A model generated the notes under the pieces. It searched no databases, was not told the origin of the DNA, and worked only from the letters and a program-made list of their open reading frames with translations. A program made the translations under genes and the position numbers. A stretch of DNA of 64,000 nt from Nansenia antarctica (taxonomy: Eukaryota > Chordata > Actinopteri > Argentiniformes > Microstomatidae): assembly GCA_963989245.1 (NCBI GenBank), contig OZ022346.1, forward strand, positions 3,805,381 through 3,869,380. Direction: 5' to 3'. Shown here in pieces: positions 10,331-21,121 of the stretch (its first letter is position 1; each line of letters begins with the position of its first letter).

Positions 10331-11000
10331 TACTCTATATTCATGGAATGCCTCTTGGAAAATAAAAAGCTTTGGAAATGCAAATCCCTTCCTGAAGTGA
10401 TGGAGTGACCCTGACCCTGGTGGTTATTTTGGGTGTGCATATGGACGTACAGTCTGTGTTGTTGTGTCATTTGGTGGCTAGCGTGGCCTGTTATGTTCCC
10501 TGGTGGACAATGCCAAAGGATTTGGTTTGGTGTACCAGGTGGCTGAGCAGCATGCTCCTGATAGTCTACTGGCATGGACGTCGGTTGCCAATGGAGACAT
10601 GATTACCACAGTAACACTTCATTTTGAAATGTTCCGCCATAGCGCCCTGAAATCCCCCTTCGTATGAACCACTACACCTGTCACATCATTCCGTGACAGT
10701 GAACACCAAAACACGTTATGACAACAACAACCATCGTTCCCAAACCGTCCAACCTGAGATCCTGCAGCCGGGTCACAGGGTGACTTCCAACTCAGTTCAC
10801 GTGTTGAAACGAACCTCATACAAATTCATTCATTCTGTTCAATTCATTCACTGAGTTCCATCCCCTGAATGAACTACACTGAAAGCCATGTACGACATCC
10901 TCGACCCGACATTTACTAAATTGAAATTAAAATGTGGCTAATCCTGTATTACTAATAGACGCTTGGAGATACAGTAGAAGTACACATATATTGTGAGCTT
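10331..11000. other. Unassigned non-coding sequence
   Basis: No gene was recognised. Near the right end the phrase GACGCTTGGAGATACAGTAG occurs, and it is repeated directly at about 11213 on the other side of a small MITE. Confidence 0.4.
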
Positions 11001-11004
11001 AGAA

Positions 11005-11190
11005 TGATAAGGTTCTATCTCCGTTTAGGGCAGTTCAGAGATATTGAGCGTCAAAGTTTTTACATTCCATTATGTTTTGTGACATGGAACCTTTGTATTT
11101 TATTAATTACTAACCAAAAAATGTCAACATTTTAAAAATAACACCACACAGGCATTAATAAACACCTATGGAGATAGAACCTTATAATTC
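11005..11190. mobile_element. Small MITE with inverted ends
   Basis: The left end GAATGATAAGGTTCTATCTCC and the right end GGAGATAGAACCTTATAATTC are inverted copies with one or two differences. TA flanks both ends. The element is about 186 bp long with no coding capacity. Confidence 0.55.
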
Positions 11191-11631
11191 TAACGTCACA
11201 TATTGCTAATTGACGCTTGGAGATACAGTAGAAGTACAGATATGTGGTTTCTAGCCTGGTTGTAGTTTGGCAGTCTGTTGGTTCAGCTGGCCCATGGTTA
11301 GTCAGGCAGGCAGAGGGCTTCTGTGGCTTTGGTCCTGTGGAGAGATTCATTATCGATAGCCGTGCCTCCGTGGATCAGGTGACTCACCCTGCTGGAACTG
11401 ACAGATGAGCGTCTGCCCTCAGCATACGCCCGCGCCCAGGGCGGCCGCAACATGGACCCTCAGCAGAAAAGCACACACACACACACACACAAAAAAAAAA
11501 CGGATCCTGTTCCAGTAGGCATGGCTTATTTTTCCATTTCAAAATGTTTTCTGTTTTCATCTCGTTTTCCGTCCCGGGCTCCACAAATGGTAAAACCATA
11601 CATACAGAAGAGTATGTTACTATAGCATATA
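11191..11631. other. Unassigned sequence with short CA tract
   Basis: Holds the second copy of the GACGCTTGGAGATACAGTAG repeat and a (CA)n/poly-A tract at about 11471-11500. No gene was recognised. Confidence 0.4.
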
Positions 11632-11834
11632 TATGTTACGGTACATGTGGGAATACGGTACATGTGGGAAAACTAGGGTTAGGGTTAGGTGCTACGTCGA
11701 CTTGGTACATGCTGGCATGTCTAACCCTAACCCTAATCCTACCCCTAACCCTAACCCTAACCGTAGCACCGTAGCACCTAACCCTAACCCTAGTTTTCCC
11801 ACATGTACCGTATTCCCACATGTACCGTAACATA
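11632..11834. repeat. Palindrome carrying interstitial telomere repeats
   Basis: Two 65-bp arms (11632-11696 and 11770-11834) are perfect inverted copies as read here. From outside in they contain TATGTTACGGTACATGTGGG, a second ACGGTACATGTGGG copy, then AGGGTTAGGGTTAGG. The 73-bp spacer itself holds several CCCTAA units, some degenerate. The TTAGGG/CCCTAA motif is the vertebrate telomere repeat. AT-rich tracts flank the palindrome. Confidence 0.9.
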
Positions 11835-12050
11835 TACTGGTATATATATAATATATATATATGACATGACTCTACAGGAAATGGTGCCTTGTATATCCAG
11901 GTAACTCATACGTCCTTTACTGCCTTCCAGTTTTGAGTTTAACAATCCCCTTTTTCCAGACCTCTGCAGGCTTTTTAGGTACTTTCTTTTAGCAAATTGT
12001 AACCTGACCCTCCTGAAACGAGTGGTTTGCACCTTGCAGTGAAGCATCCG

Positions 12051-12291
12051 TGGGGCGGCCGTGTCGCAGGAGGTAGAGCCGCTCTCTAATGATCGCAAGG
12101 TTGGCAGATCGGCGGTTCGAGCCCCGGCTGGCCACATGTCGAAGTGTCCTTGTGGCAAGACACTGAACCCCAAATTGCTGGTGTTGCCAGCGATTGCCTT
12201 GCGTGGTAGCTTGCCGTCCATTGGTGTGTGAATGGGTGAATGAGAGGCCGTTGTAAAGGATAAAGGCTCTATATAAATGTACCATTTACCA
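12051..12291 (+). mobile_element. tRNA-derived SINE (GGGGCGGCCGTG family)
   Basis: The 5' end GGGGCGGCCGTGTCGCAGG carries an A-box-like AGGAGGTAGAG, followed by ATGATCGCAAGG, a B-box-like GGTTCGAGCCCC, GGCCACATGTCGAAGTGTCC and the GAGAGGCCGTTGTAAAG tail. Same family as 28975, 39924 and 48462. Confidence 0.85.
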
Positions 12292-13673
12292 TGTAGTCTG
12301 GCTGGTGAGGTGTTCTGCGTAAGGTAGTATCTGACACATGATGCCCACCTCCTGCAGAGCGCTCCTGGTCTGGGGGGGGTTCTATCATGGGGAGCATTCT
12401 GCTGTCCCTCTCTGTGGAAGTCTGCCGTGACCTTTGACCTACCAGCCCGTTAGCGACAGCTGAGCTCAGCAGTATTCTTTTTTTTCGTCCTTTTTTTAAT
12501 AATGTTCCAAACGGTTGGTTTGGCACGCCTCTGGTTCTGGCTGTGTTCCTTTTCTGGTTGTTCAGCCTAATAATGGCGTCCTTGACTTTCACACACGCGT
12601 ATTTCACCATGTACATGTTCAAGCCCATTGTCCCAATCATTTGGGGGACCCTAAAATAGGGGGACTGTGCATAAAAAAAGTGTTATTTTCTTTCTACTTT
12701 AACCTCATTGATTTAAATTCTAACTTCTGGAGTGTCGAGCCAGAAGAAGACAACAGCTTCTCTGTCCCAGTTCTAAAGCAGGGCGCTGTAGACCTCTTCA
12801 AGCTGCTTTCATAAACATGATGAATGTCTCCCCCTGGTCTGTCAGGAGCGCTACAGTAACGTGTCCTTGTTAGGTACGGAGGTACGCTGAGACATAGTTG
12901 TGTCGGTGTAAAACACTGGGGAGCAGCAGATCCAGATCAGCAGTCGTCGATTCCTGAGTGTTCAGTTCCTGCAGAGCAGTTTGTTTCTACATGGACCGTG
13001 GGCCTCTCCTCAGTCAGACAGCTGTTGATGTCAGCACAAATGTCCATGAATATTTACCAAGGAGTTCTTAGAAATGATGAACGATCAACCAGTCAGTTGT
13101 TTTGTGGTGAAAGGGACGGGTACTTTATCTCTGATTGACCCTTGGTCAGTATTATAGTAAATGATGTTGATCCAAAGCTTTGTCATTCAAATGACACATA
13201 GTCATGTAATACCAGCATATTCTGAATTGTGGCTGTCATTTCCTATGTCATTTCCTATGTCGTTTCCTATGTCATTTCCTATGAAGCCGCGTCATGAAAT
13301 ACCAACGTATTCTGAGCCGTTATTCTGTTTTGCTTTGTCAAGTAACACTAGTAATAATCAAGGAATATGAACAATGCCTTTGTCATGTCAAATAACTCTC
13401 AATAACACATGAAACCAGTATATTCTGAACTACATACTGTATGTCATAATACTGCATAATATTATGTCATTATCTAGGACACTTGGTCATGTGACAGTAG
13501 AGTTATATGAGCCCTGCTTATGTCAAGTGGAGTCATACAGAAAACTATTTTGATAACATGATCATACCATTAACGTACCATGACACTGATGATGTTTAGT
13601 CAAGTATTATTAATCTCCTAAACTATTCCTCCGTCTGTGTACCACAGTCATGTCATTCAGATGCCTAACTGTG

Positions 13674-13727
<54 letters not shown>

Positions 13728-15079
13728 GCTGTGCCACTCCGCCTCTCCCTCCTTCCTGTTTCCTTTAGGAGGGAACAGAGATAATGTGCGTGTCATTGTG
13801 ACAACTTTTCACTTTCATCCGTCTCTGTCTCGCAGAAGAAGAATTCTCTCAGTTTCACACGGAGCCCGGGAGACCTCCTTCACACTCACACGCTGCAGAG
13901 TTATTATTCCCCGCAGACTAACACAATTATTCATCCCGTGTGCGGCTGCCTACAGCGAGCTATATTTAGACCGCCTAGGATGACCTCACCAGTCACCGTG
14001 GTGCACAGCGCTGTCGCCAGCTCAACACCTAGTGTAATCTAGCCATGGATACATATGGGGAGTTTTCAATGGTCACTGCACATGCTATCTAACAGCATCA
14101 GTTATGCTCAATGCAGATTGACCAATTCTGGCTTGACGCATAAAAAAATTAAATAAATAAAAAAGATGATAAAGGGGGAATGTGTTGACTCTGCTGCCGG
14201 GCCTTGCAGATGAAAACATATATACAGTATATATAAATATTATTATATATTATTATATAGAATATATATTATTATATATTATTATATAGATTATAGATTA
14301 ATATATAGATTATAGATTATTATAGATTATTATATTATTATAGATTATTATATAGATTATATTGCCGCTTTGGATGTCGCTGAAACTGTGTTGAGTTTCA
14401 CTTCACGTCTCCTCAGATTATGGGCAGTAGTTGTAAAAGAAGTTAGTTGTAAAAGAAAAATCATGGGGGATGGTGGATTTGATCATATGGGGACAATGTT
14501 AGCATCCCCACAGCATCAGTGACTTCAGTGTCAGTGACTTCAGTGTCAGTGACTTGGCGGTAAAAATGTCATTGCATGTGTGCGTGCCCCCTCCCTCGCC
14601 CACAGTATTTTACTCAATATGCGCAAAACTAAATGTTAAATAGCAGTAATACCATGTTCACTGATGAAATGACATGAGGGATGGAAAGGGGAGTTGTCAG
14701 TTTTAGAAGGGGGATGATTTTGACTGTTTTTATTTCAGGGGGGATGCCACCCCCCCACATCCCCCCTCAACTGGAGTGCTGGTTATGGGGGTGTGACTGT
14801 AGCACATTACAGCTCTGTGACAGTGAGCTGGCCGCTCAGAGAGTCAATGTCATTTAATGTTCATATTAGTGTTTTTTATTACTGTTATTCTAATCTTAAT
14901 ACATAGTCAGCCTAACCGGTAGTGCACAACCATTTTGTTTTGATTCGGATTTGATTGGCACTTTAAAAATAAGACAATAAGACAGAGTCAAACAAGGTGA
15001 CACGGTGAGAAGAAAAAACACAATTGTGGCGCCTCATAATAATAAAAGAAAGAAAAGAACATTTAAGACACATGAACAT
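12292..15079. other. Unassigned non-coding sequence with simple repeats
   Basis: No gene was recognised. Simple repeats include four copies of a 12-bp TTTCCTATGTCA unit (13240-13290), a (GT)n tract (about 13675-13727), and AT-rich TATTATATA repeats (14220-14360). The segment ends at the target duplication of the BEL/Pao element. Confidence 0.5.
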
Positions 15080-15483
15080 TGTTCAGCTCTCCCTCTAGTT
15101 AGCTGAATGTGAATCTTCTGCTTGCTCCGGCAGTACGGGTGAAATGATGAGATCTGACACAATTCGGTTTGATTTCCTTCTTCCTCTATTAAACAGATTG
15201 TAAAACTGAACACAACACATTGATATCAGTACATGTAAATAATTAACAGTGAACAAACTAACAGAAAAGATTTAACAAGCTACACAATCATACAGAACTC
15301 AACTTACCAACTCCCATCTCTCTTTACAACTGATCTCCCGTCTCCCCTGTCTCTCAGAACACACTCATTAAGCCCGCCCCCATTTCTATCTAACCAATCA
15401 CTCCACTCATGCATACTTTTAACCAATCACAATCAACAAATAAAATAACCCCCAAATGAACCCTCCCATGGATTAGCCAAACA
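15080..15483 (-). repeat. 3' LTR of BEL/Pao element
   Basis: 404 bp, matching 20713-21116 base for base as far as can be read. In element orientation it starts TGTTTGGCTAATCC and ends CAGAAGATTC...CTGAACA. The purine-rich tract lies immediately outside it at 15484-15494. Confidence 0.92.
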
Positions 15484-15778
15484 CCTCCCACTTGGTCCAT
15501 TGGTCCTTTATAACTAAATGGACCACAACTTTCCCTCTCTTCAATACAGTCATTTTTACTGCTCCTCCACGGGAAACAGCACGACCACCCGCCTGACGTC
15601 TCGGTCGAGCGTTGGGAAGAGATCGCGGCCTTCGCTCCTTCTTCATCCTGAAGCCCCCACTCCTAGAGCAGGCTGGCTTAGGCAAGCCCTCACTCTTACG
15701 TCCCGAACCAACCCCTTTTCGCCTGGCCTCGCTTCCACCACCCGCCCCAGGCGGAATTGCCCCCTTAGGGCATTTTGG
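15484..15778 (-). pseudogene. Out-of-frame remainder of pol tail
   Basis: On the minus strand, in a different frame from the main polyprotein, this stretch reads like the C-terminal tail of BEL/Pao integrase (VAVGDVVWLADQ, then GQFRLGRVVEAR, then LVRDVRVRA), with a stop near 15650. The frame change relative to the upstream ORF shows that the tail is no longer translated in frame. Confidence 0.6.
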
Positions 15779-18700
15779 TCAGCCAACCAGACCACGTCTC
15801 CCACGGCCACATTTCGGGCTTCTCTGCCACTTGGTGCGGATGAGAAGTCCGGGCCCAGCTAGTTGACTCCACTGTCGCCAAAACCGTCCCACTTCTTCCT
15901 GGACGCCGAGGCTAACTCCGCTTCTTGTCTCCCTCAGGCGAGTAGCCTCCCACTTTGCGTCTTCTGGAGCCCTCCTGCAAAACAACCACTGCCTAACAGC
16001 TCGCCGGACCCACCCAACTACCCGAATGAGCCTGCCTATTTCACTGAAGCGTTCTGGCTCAATCAGGTCCATGAGAGCAGCGCCCCAAAGCCTCTCCCTC
16101 TCATGCTCGAGGTCCCTGGAACTCCCAACCGGTGTGGATGTCCCCTTTGCATTTGCTTCCTCCTCAATGGCGCATTTCGGGTCCAGCCCCTTCCTCGCCT
16201 GAGCGCGTGTTACAGTTGCAGTGAACGCTTTCCGTTGCAGCATGCTCACGCTGTCTCGAGCACTTACAGCCACTCCCCTGGATGTTTCCTCGCTCAGCTG
16301 ATCAGCCAGCACCAACACCTCTGACTCTGGCTCCACATTGGCCCTCGTTTCTGCAGGCTGGCCCTCTTTGCTCCTCCCACTTTGACCCGACTGGATCCGT
16401 GGTTCCGGAGCGAAACCTCCAGCGTTGAGCGTCCTCTCGATTCCCTCCGTGATGCTCCTCAGCTCTCTCCTGTCGCCATGAGACGCTAGAATGTCGTCTA
16501 CATAGGTGTCCTCCTCAAGCGCTCTCCGCTCTTCTTTTAGGTGGGCGACCTCTGGCAGCCTTGCCGTCTTCCTCATGGCCAGCTGGGCGATGCATCCGGC
16601 TGGCTTGTCCCCGATGTTGACGCGGGTAATTGCGTAGGTTTTGATCTTCTTTTCCTCTGCGAGAGTCATCTCTTTCCCGCCCGGCTGACAATTTCCGCAG
16701 CGACACCCTCCGCACTTTGGCTCGCACGCGGCGCTGATGCTATCCCAGCTCCACCACTCGAGGACCTCTTTGCTGCTTGCAGCTGTTCTCCCGGTCTTTT
16801 CATGACCTTGCAGCTTCTGGTCTCCATCCTCTTCTTTTGCGCTGGGCGTCTTGCAGGGGATCTCCTCAAATCTTACTGCCTCCGTTTTCAGAGAACGTGC
16901 AAAGTGCGTCTGGGAGTTGTGTGCGGATCTTTCCCAACTTTCAAACAGGTCTGGGTGCGTTCCTCCCACGGTCTTCCCCAGAGGCCCGTCCCACAGCACT
17001 AAGTCTCCCGTCCCTCTTCTCCACCGTGGAGCGAGTCGTCCCTCTCGGTGGCTGATCAAGAGCTCGATTTCCTTAGGTCGGACCAGCTCTTTCTTCTCGA
17101 CCCCAGGGAAGAACTTACAGAGTCGCTCTGGACTGATGACCTTGTCTGCACGAGCGATTGTGTCGAGCCCGTAGCATACCATCTCGTGGGGACTCCATCT
17201 GTTGTTGCTCCACGCCCTGACCTTTAGCAGGTATTTGTTAGTCTTGACCCTGACCTTCATTCCACCGACCCCCTGCACAGTCAGTGTTACTTGCCTCCGC
17301 TCCAGTTGGAGCCGATCGGCGGCCCGGTTGGTGATATAATTTGTGTCGGAGGCGAGGTCTATGAGGGTTCCCAGGGCATTTCCTGCTTCTGTTTTGACTA
17401 TCAATGTCATCATTAGTACTGGATGTTCCTCTGGCCCATTCTCCGCGAAGAGACCCCCGCCTTCTGCGCCCGTGTTCAGCGTCATCGAAGCCTTACTGGT
17501 GAATGCGTCCACCCTCCTTTCCTGTTCAGGGTTGAGTCCCAAAGAGTCCAGGACTTCCCGTTGCTCATTAGAGAACCCTGGCCCTGTCTTCTTTCCCTCA
17601 CTCCAATCGGGACACAGAAGGTAGTGATGACTTGCCCTTCCTTCATTCTGCTTGCACACTCTGCACAGGTACCGGTTACTACACTCCCCGTCGGCGCCGT
17701 GCATGCCCAAACATTTCTGACAGGCTTTGCTTTGCCTTGCTATGGCTCGTTTCTCTGCCAGACTGAAACTCTTGAACTTTTGGCAGAAGAATATTTTGCC
17801 ACCGTGCTGATCGCTTCCACAGATGTCACACTCTTCTCTTCTTTCCGAGTTCCTGCCCGTGACTCTGGTTTCCCCTCGATGTTCCTCCTCTTCTTCATCT
17901 ACCGGTGAGTCTCTCTCCGTGGCCCTCGTGAATGCCCTCTTCTCCCATCTGACTGGCCTCTCCGGTGTTCCCCCAAAGGTCTCCGTGGAGCCTCGGATTC
18001 GCGCCATCCCCTCGAGGATTACTTCCTGCCTTTTCAGAAACAGAAGAAGAGCATCGAACCGCTTGTCTGGGGCGACTTGGTTTTTGGGTTCGGTTACAAA
18101 GGTAATCCAGCCTTCCTGCACGCGATCTGGCAGTTTGCTCTCGATGGCCTTAATTACAAGTGGGTTCTTCATAGCGCCCACTTCTCCTAAGTCAGTCAGG
18201 TCCATGAGGGCTCTTTCCACTGCCTGAATAAGGTCGATTGCTTTCCTCGGCTGGTTTCCTTTTACCGCTGGCATTCTTTCCAATTCCTCAATAATTTGCA
18301 GCGCGATGGTTGCCTTGTCTCCAAACCGATTCTCCAAGGCTTTGAATACGTCTTCCGCTGAGCGGTAGCTCGAGAGTTTGAGCTCCTCGAAAACCCTTCG
18401 GTCTATGCTCTCGAGGAGGTGGAGTTTCTTCACCTCTGGCGACCCCGATGGGTCTCCCTGCTGCTGCAGGCTTTCCCAATCTTTCCGCCAGCGATGAAAA
18501 TCTCTCATACACCCGCTGAACACGGGCAGCCTTGTTGGAGGGAGTTTGATCTTGGAGATGGCTCCAGTGCGGTTGCCTCCATATGTGGCGCTCTCCAGCC
18601 CTGCCTCCCGGGCTTGTTCCCATGCTTCCCGCTGAGCCTCCAGTAGCTTGGCGCGCTCTTGAGCGGCTATTTCTGCTGCCTTCAACTCAATCACGGCCGC

Positions 18701-19816
18701 CTTCTGTCTTGCCTCAGCGATCTCTTCTTCGGCCTCCAATTTCACTTTCGCTGTCTTCTTCTCAAACTCGGCCACGCTATCAGCTGACCTCAGTCTTGCC
18801 TCAGCGGCTTTCCTTTCCAGCTTGGCAATAGCTTCTTTATTTTCTCTATTTGTTGCTCGATCTTTGGCCTCTTCTTCGGCGAGAGCGTCGGCTCTTTTCC
18901 TCTCATCTTCGGCGAGAGCGTCGGCCCTTTTCCTCTCATCTTCGGCGAGAGCGTCGGCCCTTTTCCTCTCATCTTCGGCAAGAACGTCGGCCCTTTTCCT
19001 CTCATCTTCGGCGAGAGCGTCGGCCCTTTTCTTCTCATCTTCGGCGAGAGCGTCGGCCCTTTTCCTCTCATCTTCGGCGAGAGCGTCGGCCCTTTCTCTA
19101 TTCGTCGCTCGATCTTTGGCCTCTTCTTCGGCGAGAACGTCGGCCCTTTTCCTCTCATCTTCGGCGAGAGCGTCGGTGGCCATTTGCTTTGCTGCGGCGG
19201 CCTTGTCTGCCATTTTGTCAGTATTCTCCTTCTCAACTCTTCCAAATTCAGTCACAAACGTTTCCCAAAGTTCATCCCTTTTGTCCTCCAGCTCCTCTAG
19301 TGACTTTCTCGTGTTGCACGCCTCAACTACAGGGATCCACTCCCCCCAGCTTGATAGCAGACTTCGCGCTTTGATGATGAGGTTCTCTGTGAGTGTGCTT
19401 CGTTCTTTACAAACGTCGTGGGTTGCCTCTTCTAGACTGATCCTCTTCGCGCCTTCGTGACTCCTTTCTGCTCGTCTAATTGTGGATGAAAGTTCGACCC
19501 CCGCGAACCTTGTCCACATGTTGGCCTTTAAGACGTGACCGACCTGTTCAACCTTCCGAGCTCTCTCCTCAGCGGCATTGGTGATGTCTTGAAGAAGCTG
19601 ACTGTTACCTGTCTCAGGTTCCTGACTTGCTTTGGCCTGCAAACCTTCCTCATAATTGTCGTCTGCAGAGTTTAGGTCTTTCGCGTTTGACAGGAGCGCT
19701 ATCCACTCGCGTTTCATGTCATCTTCGCCCATCAATGCCACTGACCTGATGATGTGGCGGTATCCTCTCTCAAAAGTGACTGCCAACTTTTCCCTTTCGG
19801 TCCTTAGTGCCTCCAT
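15779..19816 (-). CDS. BEL/Pao gag-protease polyprotein with truncated pol (1345 aa)
   Basis: A single long frame of a BEL/Pao retroelement. Residues 1-200 are a predicted alpha-helical gag head. About 205-330 is a run of charged repeats of the ADALAEDERKR type, continuing as a coiled coil to about 410. About 420-600 resembles the gag domain of Pao elements (DUF1759-like, with LPPTRLPVFSG). About 661-735 holds cysteine-rich zinc knuckles (CDICG, CQKCLG, CRVCKQ). About 800-880 resembles the aspartic protease (LIDLASDTNYIT). After residue 900 the frame joins pieces of pol; YVDD, the reverse-transcriptase active-site motif, is at about 1105, but the domains around it are absent. Near the end the frame differs from the integrase-tail frame that continues downstream, which indicates a frameshift near 15800. 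The protein may supply particle functions but not reverse transcription. Confidence 0.85.
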   Translation of the reverse strand: MEALRTEREKLAVTFERGYRHIIRSVALMGEDDMKREWIALLSNAKDLNSADDNYEEGLQAKASQEPETGNSQLLQDITNAAEERARKVEQVGHVLKANMWTRFAGVELSSTIRRAERSHEGAKRISLEEATHDVCKERSTLTENLIIKARSLLSSWGEWIPVVEACNTRKSLEELEDKRDELWETFVTEFGRVEKENTDKMADKAAAAKQMATDALAEDERKRADVLAEEEAKDRATNRERADALAEDERKRADALAEDEKKRADALAEDERKRADVLAEDERKRADALAEDERKRADALAEDERKRADALAEEEAKDRATNRENKEAIAKLERKAAEARLRSADSVAEFEKKTAKVKLEAEEEIAEARQKAAVIELKAAEIAAQERAKLLEAQREAWEQAREAGLESATYGGNRTGAISKIKLPPTRLPVFSGCMRDFHRWRKDWESLQQQGDPSGSPEVKKLHLLESIDRRVFEELKLSSYRSAEDVFKALENRFGDKATIALQIIEELERMPAVKGNQPRKAIDLIQAVERALMDLTDLGEVGAMKNPLVIKAIESKLPDRVQEGWITFVTEPKNQVAPDKRFDALLLFLKRQEVILEGMARIRGSTETFGGTPERPVRWEKRAFTRATERDSPVDEEEEEHRGETRVTGRNSERREECDICGSDQHGGKIFFCQKFKSFSLAEKRAIARQSKACQKCLGMHGADGECSNRYLCRVCKQNEGRASHHYLLCPDWSEGKKTGPGFSNEQREVLDSLGLNPEQERRVDAFTSKASMTLNTGAEGGGLFAENGPEEHPVLMMTLIVKTEAGNALGTLIDLASDTNYITNRAADRLQLERRQVTLTVQGVGGMKVRVKTNKYLLKVRAWSNNRWSPHEMVCYGLDTIARADKVISPERLCKFFPGVEKKELVRPKEIELLISHREGRLAPRWRRGTGDLVLWDGPLGKTVGGTHPDLFESWERSAHNSQTHFARSLKTEAVRFEEIPCKTPSAKEEDGDQKLQGHEKTGRTAASSKEVLEWWSWDSISAACEPKCGGCRCGNCQPGGKEMTLAEEKKIKTYAITRVNIGDKPAGCIAQLAMRKTARLPEVAHLKEERRALEEDTYVDDILASHGDRRELRSITEGIERTLNAGGFAPEPRIQSGQSGRSKEGQPAETRANVEPESEVLVLADQLSEETSRGVAVSARDSVSMLQRKAFTATVTRAQARKGLDPKCAIEEEANAKGTSTPVGSSRDLEHERERLWGAALMDLIEPERFSEIGRLIRVVGWVRRAVRQWLFCRRAPEDAKWEATRLRETRSGVSLGVQEEVGRFWRQWSQLAGPGLLIRTKWQRSPKCGRGRRGLVG
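18880..19180 (-). repeat. In-frame charged repeat within gag
   Basis: About nine copies of a 33-bp-scale unit encoding ADALAEDERKR, with variants DVLAEE and AKDRATNRE. The unit length keeps the reading frame, so the array lengthens a coiled coil rather than breaking the protein. Confidence 0.85.
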
Positions 19817-20712
19817 TCTGCCTGTGACTCAGAAATAACTTGTGTGTACCTGTTTCGTCTTTCTATCTTATATCTTCAGCCCTCTCTGACTCCCTGAGCT
19901 GATTTGCGCTGGTCCCTGCACTTCCTTAACTAGTCTTCGGCAGCGGAACCAGGTTCACCGTGGGGTCATCCCAGGGATACTGCTAAAAATAAAATAATAA
20001 AGTGGGAGAGGATTTTCCTCCCCCCGACGACTTAATACCCAGGTACACACAAACCTATTTTAATGCAAACAGTCAATAGAGTCACAGAGAAGAGTGCTGG
20101 GTGTGGGTAGCTCTCTGGGTAGCTGCTATTAGCTCGCAATTCCTTTCTTGGTGGGTCTTGTAGGTTAGCCTAGCTGGCTGTGGATTCTTGCAGTTGGGTT
20201 ATCCAGTTGAAGCTAGCCGTGGATTGTTTCACTCCTTGCCTGCCTAGCTAGCTGTAGCTTTGAGTGCTATAAGCTCTACCGCGTGCCTGCTGCGCTATTT
20301 CGACAGCAGGGCTAACGCTAGCTTAGTTGGCTAATGCTCCGCTAGCTAGCAAGTGGCTAGTTAGCTACGGTCGCGGGCGCCACGGCTCCGTTGCCGCCCT
20401 AGTTAGCTGTAGCTTTGAGTGCTATAAGCTCTACCGCGTGCCTGCTGCGCTATTGCGACAACAGGGCTAACGCTAGCTTAGTTTGCTAATGCTACGCTGG
20501 CTAGCAAGTGGCTAGTTAGCTACAGTTTCGGGCGCCGCGGCTCCGTTGCCGGCTGGCGGCTGCATCACTAACCTGACCAGGCTTTAGCTTGCTCCTATCT
20601 CCGGTGAATGGATCCTTGTCCTCCCGGAGCTTCTGTTGCGTCCAACCGTGCTTGTATTCCTTAGCTAACTGACGGTCCGTCCTCCTGCGGTCGTCAGCGG
20701 GTGTTTTACAAT
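19817..20712 (-). other. 5' leader of BEL/Pao element with 155-bp tandem duplication
   Basis: This is the untranslated leader between the 5' LTR and the gag start. It includes a 155-bp direct duplication (20251-20405 and 20406-20560, starting GCTGTAGCTTTGAGTGCTAT) with a handful of substitutions, and many CTAGC phrases. No coding frame was recognised. Confidence 0.7.
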
Positions 20713-21116
20713 TGTTCAGCTCTCCCTCTAGTTAGCTGAATGTGAATCTTCTGCTTGCTCCGGCAGTACGGGTGAAATGATGAGATCTGACACAATTCGG
20801 TTTGATTTCCTTCTTCCTCTATTAAACAGATTGTAAAACTGAACACAACACATTGATATCAGTACATGTAAATAATTAACAGTGAACAAACTAACAGAAA
20901 AGATTTAACAAGCTACACAATCATACAGAACTCAACTTACCAACTCCCATCTCTCTTTACAACTGATCTCCCGTCTCCCCTGTCTCTCAGAACACACTCA
21001 TTAAGCCCGCCCCCATTTCTATCTAACCAATCACTCCACTCATGCATACTTTTAACCAATCACAATCAACAAATAAAATAACCCCCAAATGAACCCTCCC
21101 ATGGATTAGCCAAACA
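20713..21116 (-). repeat. 5' LTR of BEL/Pao element
   Basis: 404-bp partner of 15080-15483. The target duplication AACAT follows at 21117-21121. Promoter elements were not resolved. Confidence 0.92.
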
Positions 21117-21121
21117 AACAT

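Larger units (their letters stand above)
15080..21116 (-). mobile_element. BEL/Pao-type LTR retrotransposon, complete ends, internally deleted
   Basis: A 6,037-bp element in minus orientation. The two 404-bp terminal repeats (15080-15483 and 20713-21116) show no difference on reading and run TG...CA. The direct repeat AACAT flanks the element at 15075-15079 and 21117-21121. A purine-rich tract (AAGTGGGAGGT on the minus strand) abuts the 3' LTR. The interior encodes a gag-protease frame fused to small remnants of pol. Most of reverse transcriptase, RNase H and integrase is missing, so it probably moved with proteins supplied elsewhere. Identical LTRs imply a young insertion. No convincing tRNA primer-binding site was seen beside the 5' LTR. 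Confidence 0.92.

Noticed and set aside
11633..11833. Near-identical 65-codon frames on both strands
   Set aside because: An automatic consequence of the perfect palindrome.
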